Shown piece by piece: positions 1-9,553 of a stretch of DNA of 64,000 bases. The DNA is from Skeletonema tropicum (Eukaryota > Bacillariophyta > Thalassiosirophyceae > Thalassiosirales > Thalassiosiraceae): NCBI GenBank assembly GCA_037178625.1, contig CM074139.1, positions 1,612,001-1,676,000 of the forward strand, written 5' to 3'. Every line of letters starts with the position of its first letter. Within the stretch, counting starts at the first letter, position 1. The position numbers were made by a program, and so were the translations under genes. The notes beneath the pieces were generated by a model that was given only the letters and a program-made list of their open reading frames with translations, was not told the origin of the DNA and ran no database searches.

Positions 1-174
1 GTCTTTCACTATTCCCTCTCAGGGGCAATATGTACTATTGCCTTTTAGTACCGTTCATGAAGCACCTCCGACCACATGACTTTTGCGCTGGACTTTTGCG
101 CTGGTTTTGTTCTTTGTCACGAATAAGACGACGAATAAGTTGACCAACGCTGCCATCATAACGCACCAGCGCAA

Positions 175-1827
175 ATGAATTGGTGTAAGCGAAATAAGAT
201 GGCCAGAAGTAAATTCAACCGCAAAGGCTCTACGGGCTCAGCAGCCCAACCACTTCAGAGGAAAAGTTCTCTCGGTGCTAGTGCTACTCCATCTCAAGGA
301 CTCATTGGAAGCACAAGTCCTCAAGAAACTCTGGAGGCGATAGACTATCACTTCGATCACCTGAATGCCAACTTGAAGTCTTTCCTTCTATCTGATCCGA
401 ATACACTGAATCTGAAACGATTCGTCGACTTCTGGAGAAGCCCTGAGAATATTGACAGCACCAGCCCAAATGTTGCGGCATCTATATGCGGATGCTCGTG
501 GTATTTGGGGCTGAACTATCTCTCTATTGGGATGCTGGCAGAAGCTCGTGCCCTAACCCTTAATGGTTGTTTCCTTCAGCAGTGTTATAATACGCCTATC
601 GAGGAAATTACCGCTCTGTGTAGCGATAATACTCCACAAGTCTTCAGGACAACTCTTCCATTCTTCAATGATGGACTCGTTGCTATTTCTACCAAGCAGA
701 GGCTTGCTATTTTCCTCAAGAGTAAGGTCACCACTGACTATCAACGACGCATGGCTTTTGCGACAAGAACGACCAAGTCAAAGTCGCAAGTGCAGGATTA
801 CATTAATCAGATCGGCAGTGATTGGAATGAGGCACCAGGTGGCAGTAATAGTAAAGCCAAGGCGTTCCGCAAGAGGGCAAGCACTGGTATGAATGTTGAC
901 GATGATAAGTTTATTGATATCATTCTCATTGATGCACATACCAAGAAGGAAACAAGGATGAGATATAGCACTTCAATGCCACTAAAAATGCTCATCAAGA
1001 ATTATGCCGAAGATCGAGATCTACCCTTGAAGAAACTTCGGTTCAGCTACAAAGGAAAGAATCTGTTCCTCAGTACGCTGGGTCAAAAGAGCTTGGAGGA
1101 TCTTGATATTTCACACCTTGATAGTATCTTTGTGCACAACAAAGATGCGTCAGATGACGATACCACTTCGTCATCATCATCTGATGAGTCTTCCTCCAAA
1201 GAGAACCGCCATTCTTCGCCAGCAGCTGTCACTCCTTCTCTCAAGAAGTTTAAGACCTTCAGCAGAAAGAATAGCCACACGCCGTGTGCATATTTGCTTC
1301 AAGAAGATCAAGACAGAAGGAACCATTCGAGAAAGCTGTCCCACATCTTTGAAGAAGCTGAACCAAGGTTCAAAGAGATTAGACAAAAGCTTGCAGACCT
1401 GAGTATTGAGTGCCAGCCCAAGGCAAAATCTAGGCCACAGAGAAGACTACCTCAAAGAGTCAAACCAATTGATAATCCTTGTACAATTGGGCAGGGAGGC
1501 AAAGCTGGAGTGCCTTACTACGTGGTGCATGTGGGAGAGGCTGATAACCTCTACAAGACGCGTCATACTGAATTTGGAAAGAAGAACAGTCTCTCTATTG
1601 ATCTGCACGGCTGCACCCGAGCGCAAGCGTTGGAATTACTCGATGCAAAGTTACCTGAATGGGTGAACACGGCACAACGAGGCCAATATCCATTTGTTAT
1701 TCCAGTCACAATTATTTGTGGCGGGGGTAACCAGATCTTATCTGAAACTGTGGATGAATGGATCAAGTCTAATGATAATGTGGCGAATGCCCCGAAGAAG
1801 AAGTTCAGCAGAAGGGAAACATACTGA
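175..1827 (+). CDS. Smr-domain protein with internal SUMO/ubiquitin-like domain
   Basis: A 550-aa single-exon protein. The C-terminus (about residues 460-540) reads as an Smr (MutS-related) domain: an IDLHGCT motif followed by a VTIICGGGNQ core and a final helix. Smr domains often bind or cut nucleic acids. In this one the usual GxGxHS loop reads CGGGNQ, so catalysis cannot be assumed. Residues about 245-325 look like a SUMO/Rad60-type ubiquitin fold (FIDIILIDAHTKKE, then LKKLRFSYKGKNL). A Ser/Asp-rich linker follows. The first ATG is at 175; the second, at 199, has a good purine context and may be the true start. The gene converges on the next gene, and an AATAAA-type signal lies just after its stop. 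Joining SUMO-like and Smr modules suggests a role in nucleic-acid or protein quality control; this is inference. Confidence 0.75.
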   Translation: MNWCKRNKMARSKFNRKGSTGSAAQPLQRKSSLGASATPSQGLIGSTSPQETLEAIDYHFDHLNANLKSFLLSDPNTLNLKRFVDFWRSPENIDSTSPNVAASICGCSWYLGLNYLSIGMLAEARALTLNGCFLQQCYNTPIEEITALCSDNTPQVFRTTLPFFNDGLVAISTKQRLAIFLKSKVTTDYQRRMAFATRTTKSKSQVQDYINQIGSDWNEAPGGSNSKAKAFRKRASTGMNVDDDKFIDIILIDAHTKKETRMRYSTSMPLKMLIKNYAEDRDLPLKKLRFSYKGKNLFLSTLGQKSLEDLDISHLDSIFVHNKDASDDDTTSSSSSDESSSKENRHSSPAAVTPSLKKFKTFSRKNSHTPCAYLLQEDQDRRNHSRKLSHIFEEAEPRFKEIRQKLADLSIECQPKAKSRPQRRLPQRVKPIDNPCTIGQGGKAGVPYYVVHVGEADNLYKTRHTEFGKKNSLSIDLHGCTRAQALELLDAKLPEWVNTAQRGQYPFVIPVTIICGGGNQILSETVDEWIKSNDNVANAPKKKFSRRETY

Positions 1828-1983
1828 GCGGGGATCTCGGTTGCTTGCCTTAAGAAGCTTCTCATGTACATTTATTCGTGTAAAGGAGATGTTGTAAATA
1901 AAATTAGAGTCCTTATAAAGACAGATTGTCCGATTCTGTGTTACCTTCGTTAGCTCTAGCTGAGTCTCTAGCTGGTAGCTGCC

Positions 1984-3663
1984 TCAACCATGATAAGGCA
2001 TATCAATGAGGAAGTTGCTAATTTCATCTTCCTTCAACACACACTTTTCATTCTTGTAGTATTCCTTCACATCAAATTCATAATCATCTTTTCCACCCAA
2101 CCAAGTTGGAATCTTATCTTCGTCAATAAACTGAAGCAGCATTTCCCTACGTCCTTCTTCGTCATTGGGGATCACATGAATCTTTGCCCTCACATCTTCA
2201 GTGACGAAGGGTAACACCATCTTCATGAGCATTTGAGCCATACCGCCAAGATTGGCAACGACAAGCACACCGAGACGATCGGGGAAATGATCCTGGAGAT
2301 AGCGAAAGAGCAATTTCACGTTGGCAATCGAAGGAGCATTCTTCGATCCAAAGCCCTTACAGTCAAAGATGATGTTGAATCTTCCTATTTCTCCGTTGCT
2401 GCGAACGAGGGAATCTTCCACTGCTGAATCAATGGCATTAATCATGGCACGAGCATATAAATCTGGATTACCAACGTTTGTAACTCCTGGTCGATAGAAT
2501 AGCAATGCATGTCCTGCTGTTGACAACGATTCACTATCGTTCGCCTTTTCTGCCTCCAATCGTTTACGGGGTCCTGGGCGACTATTCCCATGACGATAAA
2601 TGAAGCCATTCTTGTTGTATTGGATCATCTTTGGTGTTACACACCATGGCTTGTACTTTTCACGCCACTCAAGTGTATGTAATACGGATACCTCCACATC
2701 GCATCCATGTTCACATAACTTGTGTGGGTATTTTGCGAACAAGGCATAGTGCGTAATTTTGAGATAGCCCGCTAGCAGTCTTCCTCCCGCGACCATTTTG
2801 TTGGGATCTTTGGCATCTTTTCGTGGCCACCATTTTGTAGAGTCTGATGTGTTGCCTCCCCATGCAACACTGTCCACTCTTTCAATAAATGATCGACCTG
2901 GCATGTTCGTCCCTCCGCTGAGACTGGCAATTTGTTTTTTACCCTCCGAGCATTCCTCTCCACCGTCAGGACAGACTCTAAGACGTTCTGCTTTCGAAAC
3001 AACTCTTTGTTCCAACTCTTTGACGAGATTTGCTTGTTCCGATGTTAGTTGATAATCATCCGTCATTCCAAACTTCCATTTCTTCCAGTCCACTTCAATT
3101 TCTGTGCCTTCTTTGTGAGCACGTTTGGCACCTTTACTTGCTTGCTTTTGTTTCTTCACATGATAGAACACAGATGCCCCCTCCAGAATGTGTCGAATGG
3201 GATGTACGCGATCAATTTCTTCCGAAGCTGCAGAGAGAGGAACATCAGGCGAAGCTAATTCCTTGTGCATTCTTCTGTGTTTTGAAATAACTGATCTGAA
3301 AATGCCTACTTTGGGGTCGTCCAATGATTCTGATGGATGCAACTCGTGGCCAACGTAACCTATGATAATCCCAATTACGAGACATATAATGTTTTGTATC
3401 AGTTGCTTCGGTGAGCTGCTCTTTGGAGACGTGGAAGCTGCGGCATGCATGACACCGTTGGTGCCATTGCTAGATGATGATGTAGGTGATACTGTTTGAC
3501 TGCATTCGGGTTCTTCCTCCACAATATTAATATCGGCTCCATTGTTTGAATTCTCGTCTGCATTTCCATTGATCTTCGGCTTCTTTCTTGTTATCTTGGA
3601 TCCGTTGGATGAAGTGTTGCCTCTCTCAGCGGTTAGCTCTGGCGTCCTTGGTGCGTCCATCAT
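1984..3663 (-). CDS. CRAL-TRIO (Sec14-like) lipid-binding membrane protein
   Basis: A 559-aa protein in one exon. The N-terminal ~80 residues are low-complexity and Ser/Asn-rich. A hydrophobic segment at about residues 88-110 (LIQNIICLVIGIIIGY) should anchor it in a membrane. The C-terminal half is a CRAL-TRIO/Sec14 lipid-binding domain: FNIIFDCKGFG, then a helix pair with RYLQDHFPDRLGVLVVANL, then VLPFVTEDVRAKIHVI, the typical Sec14 order. These proteins carry phosphoinositides or other hydrophobic ligands between membranes. It starts at 3663 with ATGATG and is divergent from the gene at 4237. A soluble-only reading is unlikely given the membrane segment; the ligand is unknown. Confidence 0.85.
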   Translation of the reverse strand: MMDAPRTPELTAERGNTSSNGSKITRKKPKINGNADENSNNGADINIVEEEPECSQTVSPTSSSSNGTNGVMHAAASTSPKSSSPKQLIQNIICLVIGIIIGYVGHELHPSESLDDPKVGIFRSVISKHRRMHKELASPDVPLSAASEEIDRVHPIRHILEGASVFYHVKKQKQASKGAKRAHKEGTEIEVDWKKWKFGMTDDYQLTSEQANLVKELEQRVVSKAERLRVCPDGGEECSEGKKQIASLSGGTNMPGRSFIERVDSVAWGGNTSDSTKWWPRKDAKDPNKMVAGGRLLAGYLKITHYALFAKYPHKLCEHGCDVEVSVLHTLEWREKYKPWCVTPKMIQYNKNGFIYRHGNSRPGPRKRLEAEKANDSESLSTAGHALLFYRPGVTNVGNPDLYARAMINAIDSAVEDSLVRSNGEIGRFNIIFDCKGFGSKNAPSIANVKLLFRYLQDHFPDRLGVLVVANLGGMAQMLMKMVLPFVTEDVRAKIHVIPNDEEGRREMLLQFIDEDKIPTWLGGKDDYEFDVKEYYKNEKCVLKEDEISNFLIDMPYHG

Positions 3664-4236
3664 TTTTTCGGTCGTCTATTCGCGATATGTTTGATGCCCC
3701 TGAACTGGTTCTGGTGGATGCTCTATCAAATTACCGCTTATTATTTCACAGCCGTGGGATGCCTTCTCTTTCGTTCATGCTTGCTACACTGACACTGAGC
3801 TCTTGAGGGACGTGAACGGCGAATGTGATAGATTCACAGCATCATGTCATGATTTGGAATGTGCGTTTGTCATTATCGCATCATCGTTCATCGTGATTTT
3901 TTTGGCTATAATTCAAAATTGATCCCATCTTCAAATCTTAACCTCAGAAAATAAATATATACCTCAAATCGGACCTACTCCTATCTGATAGGAGTAAGCC
4001 AAAAAATAGAGACCATTCCTATTGTCATTGGCATTCAGCTCGGGTTATGTTTTAGCGTGACCTCCAGAGACACACTACACACTTCTCGCTCTCACTATGA
4101 CGGAAACATTCTCCTATGCCTATGCCCATGACAGTGTACACCACAAGTTGGGTGTTAGCTGTTAGTTAGAGTGCCCACCAGACGTACTTTAAAATTTCTG
4201 TTAAGTTAGGCGTTAGCTGTTAGCAGAGCAGACCAC
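3664..4236. promoter_or_regulatory. Divergent intergenic region with hairpin and short dispersed repeat
   Basis: This 573-bp stretch lies between two genes that are read away from each other, so it should hold both promoters. A near-perfect hairpin sits at 3976-3996 (TACTCCTATC, one central base, GATAGGAGTA). A 31-nt sequence at 4173-4203 recurs exactly at 53527-53557. That copy is flanked by a 12-bp direct repeat, GTTAGCTGTTAG, at about 4154 and 4212. No TATA box can be assigned with confidence. Confidence 0.5.
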
Positions 4237-5293
4237 ATGAGTAATCGATACAGCGACAACGCTAGCGGCGGCAGCAGCGGAGACTGGGGCGATTATCCAG
4301 GAAATCGCCGACGCAACAATAGCACCAACCACAGCACAGGCCGGAGTAATTATGGTGGAACTCGCAGATCGACGAATAATCAAAAAGGAAATCCAATTGG
4401 CAACTTGATAGCTCGAGTTAGGACTAGGCATAGAAATCGACAACGAAATGAGGTTGGTGGAGCGGTTGGTACTGAAGCAAAAGCAATTAAAAATCAGCAA
4501 CTTAATGCAAAAGACTTCAAGTATCCTGAGGAGGGATTTATTACACCAGTTGAGCATTCGCTGCTGTATGCAATGATTGAATACCCAGAAAACTATCCGG
4601 AATCAGTCATTCGGAATGAAATTGAAGATGAAGATTTCAATCAATATTTATATGTAAAAGGGAAGGCATCAATGCAACCAAATAATAATGATAGTCAAAC
4701 AGCAACTCAACAATCTGAGGAAGAGCATCGCGTATCATACGGGCAACTTAGCGCTCTCTTGGCACTATCAGCTTCCAAGAATCCATCCACAGCTTCTCAA
4801 GAACAAAATTCAAATAACGAAGCGGAATCTGGTGATCAAGCACTATCAGTGGGAGAAACTCTTTGTCGCAAACTGCTCCGAACAATCACACGATACGCAG
4901 ATGCCCATTCGTTGGATAGAAATAATGAAATTCGGGAGTTCTTGGATCCAATAGAACGACGCTGTGCAATCCGGAATGAGAAGGCAGCGCTGCAACAGTT
5001 ACTACCCGCATATGCTGGTTACGTGAGTGGATATCTTGTGTCTTGTTATACTTTCAAAGAATTCTTGAAACATTATTTTACTCAAACGCCTGCCTTGTGT
5101 CTTCTCTTATCAGACTGTTAGCTTACTTACTGGGAATCCGCTGCCATTGTTAATTGGTGCTGCGGCTCTCACTGGTCCCGATCCCATGATGGAAGAGAAT
5201 ACGAATGTGCATGGTTTTCGAGGACTTGGTTCGCGAACGGGTGATATGGAGACTGCCGGCCTGCTCGATGAAAATGAATTTGACGACGATTAA
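4237..5293 (+). CDS. Hypothetical protein, two exons
   Basis: I do not recognise the family. Exon 1 is 4237-5022 and exon 2 is 5114-5293. The 91-nt intron (GTGAGT...CAG, phase 0) removes an otherwise early stop, giving about 321 aa. The N-terminal ~70 residues are Gly/Ser/Asn/Arg-rich and likely disordered. A moderately conserved-looking segment (PVEHSLLYAMIEYPENYPE) follows, then a helical C-terminal half with a short hydrophobic stretch created by the splice (LLTGNPLPLLIGAAALTG) and an acidic tail ending ENEFDDD. The splice preserves a sensible reading frame to the stop. No function is proposed. Confidence 0.7.
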
Positions 5294-5317
5294 AAATCTT
5301 TTAAATCTACAATTCTA

Positions 5318-6904
5318 TCAGCTCTCTTCTAATTGATCAAGTGCTTCTTCCCACCATCCAGGAAGCGGTGCTTGAACATCCACATCAAATTCTGGTATCG
5401 ACAGAGACTGCGCATGAAGGAAGAATTTCTCTTGGCCTGGTATCATTGTTAGCTCCAGATCACGTATTGCCTTTGGTAATCTACACTCATCTGGATCTTC
5501 AGCATTGTCATTGTCCGCTTTCCGTCTCTTGTTGCGCTGAATATCCTTCTTTGTCTTCCTCCTAGATGCTGGAACTGGCGGCTGGAATGAGGAATATAAA
5601 GGGTCGAAGATTATTGGGAGGCCAATTTCAGTGCAATGAACTCTAACTTGGTGCTTCCTTCCCGTGAGCGTCTCGACTTCCAGCAGAGTTACACCTTGAC
5701 AAGACGACTCATCTCTATGAAATGATCTCACAACTCTGTACTTTGATATAGCCGGTTTTCCGCCGACAAGTGCATCAATCGTTCCTTCTTCTTGGAAAGA
5801 AGATGACGATGGTGATGGAACCAATGCCAAATATTTCTTCGTGACTCTTCTCAAGAAGAATGAAGCGATTAGCTTCAAATGTGCTTCATTTGATTTTGCC
5901 AAGCAGATACAACCAGAAGTACCTCGATCTAATCGATGGACTATCCCTCTCGCAACTGGGTTAACTGTTGATAATGAAAAATTCATGTCGAGTAAACAAT
6001 CTTCAAGAGAGATATCAACTTTGGATCCATCATCATCTGGTGAGGCACCTTTCTTCGCCTTCTTTCTTTTTGCATTAATCTTTCCAGCTGAAGTCTTCTT
6101 TGTGTGATAACATACTTGTCCAGCTGGCTTGCTGAGCACAACTAAATCATCGGATTCGTGTAAAATATGAATATCAGGTCCATAGATTGATTGCAGTTGT
6201 TTTTCGGCCTCCTTGGCGTCCAGCTGAGTATTGTTGCTTCCCTTTCTTCGTTCAGCTGCCAAAGCTCTTCTTCGAGAAGAACCAGCTGCTTTCTTTGACA
6301 TTTGCTGTGCTCTCTCCAGAATGAATTGCGCCGAACCCTCATTTGATGATTGATTAAGAAGTGAATAGTAAACCAGTGATAAGGTAACTATATCTGGCTT
6401 GATCATCGTTGTCTCATCCTCGTCATGCATTTCATCAATGAGTTCAAGAATGGCCAACGCAACTTGAGCATAATTGTTGATTGATCCACTGCTGCTGTCA
6501 CAGCATGAAGCTAATATTGCATTTATGATGGCCGCCAAACTTTTGTTTGAGCTAGAGGCTTCGACAGCTGCTGTTACAAGTTCATCTGCAACTGCATCAA
6601 AATCGCCTTTGGCAGATGATAGTGTTTGTTCTACTATTTGATTCGCCCGTATGATGTCTTGCAGACCATCAGTTTCTCTGTCTTCGTACGCTTCTTTTAA
6701 CATGTTAGCAAGATTTGTCTCTGCATCATTGCACGTTGTTGACAACGCCAACACATGATGTCCAAATCTTGATGGGTGACGAGGGCGGAATGAAGATCTT
6801 GTTGTTGACAAGCCATTGTTTCTAACAACTTGAAATGCTGCAGCACACCCCCAACCTCGATGGACGGCTCGTAATGCCAGGACTGATATCATCGTTAGCA
6901 TCAT
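5318..6904 (-). CDS. RluA-family RNA pseudouridine synthase, probably plastid-targeted
   Basis: It converts uridine to pseudouridine in RNA. The catalytic motif HRLDRGTSG (around residue 325) holds the active-site Asp. Downstream are the family motifs KKYLALV, LLEVETLTGRKHQVRVH and GLPIIFDPLY. The first ATG in frame is at 6904 (528 aa). The N-terminus is hydrophobic and then reads CAAAFQ, close to the diatom plastid-import motif (Ala-Phe at the signal-peptide cleavage site). About 200 residues precede the catalytic domain; they are helical with no clear S4 domain. The protein converges on the gene at 4237. The RNA substrate (rRNA or other, organellar or not) cannot be told from sequence. Confidence 0.85.
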   Translation of the reverse strand: MMLTMISVLALRAVHRGWGCAAAFQVVRNNGLSTTRSSFRPRHPSRFGHHVLALSTTCNDAETNLANMLKEAYEDRETDGLQDIIRANQIVEQTLSSAKGDFDAVADELVTAAVEASSSNKSLAAIINAILASCCDSSSGSINNYAQVALAILELIDEMHDEDETTMIKPDIVTLSLVYYSLLNQSSNEGSAQFILERAQQMSKKAAGSSRRRALAAERRKGSNNTQLDAKEAEKQLQSIYGPDIHILHESDDLVVLSKPAGQVCYHTKKTSAGKINAKRKKAKKGASPDDDGSKVDISLEDCLLDMNFSLSTVNPVARGIVHRLDRGTSGCICLAKSNEAHLKLIASFFLRRVTKKYLALVPSPSSSSFQEEGTIDALVGGKPAISKYRVVRSFHRDESSCQGVTLLEVETLTGRKHQVRVHCTEIGLPIIFDPLYSSFQPPVPASRRKTKKDIQRNKRRKADNDNAEDPDECRLPKAIRDLELTMIPGQEKFFLHAQSLSIPEFDVDVQAPLPGWWEEALDQLEES

Positions 6905-7247
6905 CTTTTCTTCGATATCTGGAGGAGTATAACACTTGGCTGCATACAATACCAAGGCATGCCAAGTGGAGCAGAGAGTATCAGCAAGCAAAGCGACCGA
7001 AGTCTTACGGCATGGGAAGTGTGAGGTGATGGGCCAAATTTTGCTATCATACTAATTCCTATGTGGCCACCAACCACCAACTTCTTTTTTTTCTTCTTTC
7101 GAGAGCAATCAGAGCCTACTTTTCCACTTCGCGTGAGTCATCGATGACATAGATAGCATTGCTTGCTGGAAGGGCAGGAAGAACTGCATGGTAGTGGAGA
7201 CTGCAACATTCAAGTAGAGCAGCGGCAGCAGCTCTTGTACACTAAAT

Positions 7248-7574
7248 ATGCATCCACCATTAGATCGTCCCCACCCTGAGTGCATGCAAGAAATCGATGA
7301 TCTGTATCATTGCCATGCCACAACATCCAAGATAAAGTTTTGGGGTTGTAACGAAGTTAAATTTGCTCTTGATCAATGTCTAAAAAAGGAGAAGCAGAAC
7401 TTATTACGCGAGCTGAATAAAGATGCGGCGGCAAAACGAGCAGCAGAAGAAGATGCTTATCAAAAGGCATTGGGAAAAGAAATGAGTTTTGAAGACTATC
7501 TAAAGAAAGATAAAGATTACAACAAAGCAATGGAAAAGAGAAAGAGAATGGAAGAATCGAAGCAAAAGAATTGA
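7248..7574 (+). CDS. CMC2: CMC2-like twin CX9C mitochondrial protein
   Basis: A 108-aa protein with two exact C-X9-C motifs (CMQEIDDLYHC and CNEVKFALDQC) separated by about ten residues. The start, MHPPLDRPHPEC, matches the Cmc2 (COX assembly mitochondrial protein 2) pattern. These proteins are imported into the intermembrane space by Mia40 disulfide relay and help assemble cytochrome c oxidase. The C-terminal ~55 residues are a charged Lys/Glu helix longer than in animal CMC2. The gene is convergent with cytochrome c1. Confidence 0.85.
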   Translation: MHPPLDRPHPECMQEIDDLYHCHATTSKIKFWGCNEVKFALDQCLKKEKQNLLRELNKDAAAKRAAEEDAYQKALGKEMSFEDYLKKDKDYNKAMEKRKRMEESKQKN

Positions 7575-7930
7575 CGACCTTGGAATGGAAGCATGACATG
7601 ACACAACACAATCCTACTTGATGCATCGTGATCTCATCTACTACACAGATAGATACAGGTCACTCGTGGGGACTCGTGGTACAATTTACATATTAACATG
7701 ATCAAACCACAACGACAGGAACAGTCCAAACAACGTCACTATTATAATTAAACCTGCATCTCTCGGCAGAGTGCCAGAGCAACCTGGTCAATTCCTAACT
7801 CATCCCATTGACGTCTTCCTAAAATAGTGATTCATCCCAGTGTTGTTGGTCGAAAACTACCCATCCACAAATTAATATTGCATCATATCCCCCCATACTC
7901 TAATCCTCCAATTTATCCCACATCTATTGT
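7575..7930. other. Convergent intergenic region
   Basis: The 3' flanks of CMC2 and cytochrome c1 meet in these 356 bases. It is AT-rich with no convincing ORF and no repeat that I can see; it probably holds both 3' UTRs. Confidence 0.5.
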
Positions 7931-9214
7931 TTATTTGACATAGGTGATTGACCTTGTCTTCAAAGTGGACCACCTAAACCTTTTGTAGTATCCAGTCATC
8001 ACAGCGGTGATTCCGAGAACGACCATGTAAGTCAAGGCATCCTTCTTTCGGGTATCAGCTTCCGGTTCAGCACACCTGTAAAATAACAAACAAAAATTAG
8101 TGTCAGAAAATATCCTGCGTTGTTTCCTGCATTTCTTGACCATTCATAATCAAACCACTCACCAGTTGAGGAATTGAACAACATCCCTAGCCTGCTGACT
8201 AATAGTTGCTGGAGTTCCATCCTCGTACTCAACACCATCATCCTGCAATGGAGGGGGCATGGCAATTGCACTTCCAGGGAAGTAAGGGTTGTAATATAGA
8301 CCAGGCATCATTTCCTTTCCAGCAGGAGGGTCCATGTATCCAGTCAAAATGGAGAAAAGGTAATCCTGTCCAGAATGGCGAGCCTTCACCATAAGAGAAA
8401 GATCAGGAGGGAGTGCTCCCCCATTCGCCAAGCGGCCCTGCTCCTCATTTTGGTATGGGCTTGGGAGAGGATCAGTCAATTTTCCAGGTCGTTCAAACAT
8501 TTCTCCCTCATCGTTAGGTCCGTCAACGACATCTACCTCACTAGCCATTTCAACCAATTCTTCCGTTGTGTGTGTTACGCCCACAAGTTCACGGTAATGA
8601 ATCCTTTCAATACTGTGACAGGTGGCGCAAACCTGACGATAGACTTGAAATCCACGACGGAGTGCCGCACAATCGTAAGACGAAAGGAGACCCAAGTGAT
8701 CCCAGGGGTAGGCGGGAGAGTGGAGAGTTTCATCCTCGCATTTGGCGGAGGATTGGCTGTTTAAGAGAGAGTAGGCGGCGGTGGTGGCCGAAGCAGCCGC
8801 AAGGGCGGCACCTTTGTTGTATTTGGTGAACTGCAAAAAGGGGGATAGTGTACAGCATTGACATGAGAGAATTGTTGGAGAAAAATGCCTATTTAACGCA
8901 GGTCGTCAAAAAAATTCATTATCGGCGTCCACTTCATCGAATGAAGCCGAATTCAAAAATTGATCGTCGGTCGGATCAAAGAACACTTTACATCCGCAGT
9001 AAGGAATTTTCACGCCCAAAAAACCTTAGAAGGACATGTCTTCAGCGTACAGGAGATGATTCTCCTCACAATTGTTTTGAAAAAATAACAACCAACGCCA
9101 ACGCCAATGATATGACATCTGGAGATATCACGGGGGAGCTTCTCGAAGATTTAAAATCGCCGCCGTTAAGCATATACCTCGACTTCCCAAACTTACCACT
9201 GCTCTTAAAGCCAT
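7931..9214 (-). CDS. CYC1: Cytochrome c1, mitochondrial complex III heme protein
   Basis: It is the c-type cytochrome of the bc1 complex, passing electrons from the Rieske protein to cytochrome c. Proposed exons: 9197-9214, 8163-8830 and 7931-8075. Introns are 366 nt (GTAAGT...TTTTTGCAG) and 87 nt (GTGAGT...TTACAG). The first exon encodes only MALRAV; the long middle reading frame has no ATG at its start, so an upstream exon is needed. The heme site is VCATCH (about residues 73-78), and the axial Met lies in [10 protein letters not shown]. The C-terminal exon adds the membrane anchor ([17 protein letters not shown]) and basic tail, giving 276 aa. The Ala-rich N-terminus is a bipartite mitochondrial presequence. 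The tiny first exon is the least certain part. Confidence 0.9.
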
Positions 9215-9553
9215 TGTTCCTCCGATTATTCTTCCTTGCTATCTCTCTAACGAGGCTCTACTAACAGCAGCGAACGCGGCGGACGGCGTTAGGGCGGAAG
9301 ATCTGACTTGTTGTTTTGAAGGGAAAAGGAGAGAAAAGCGAGGACAGACCGACTTTACCCCTAAAATACATACTTGTATCTATCTACTAGTACCTACTAT
9401 ACAAATCCAATGCCAAATCATGGAGGCTGCGCTGAATGAATGAGTTGCTCTTGCAATGCAATGCTCGCTGGCTGGATATACTTATACGTTGATTTATTTA
9501 TTCCCTTGGTTGATTCTTATCATACAGAGTCTTTACCTTTCTCTGCGCCAATA
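9215..9553. other. Intergenic region between cytochrome c1 and prolidase
   Basis: 339 bases upstream of cytochrome c1 and downstream of the prolidase, both on the minus strand. I see no ORF, repeat or RNA in it. It should include the cytochrome c1 promoter and the prolidase 3' UTR. Confidence 0.4.
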
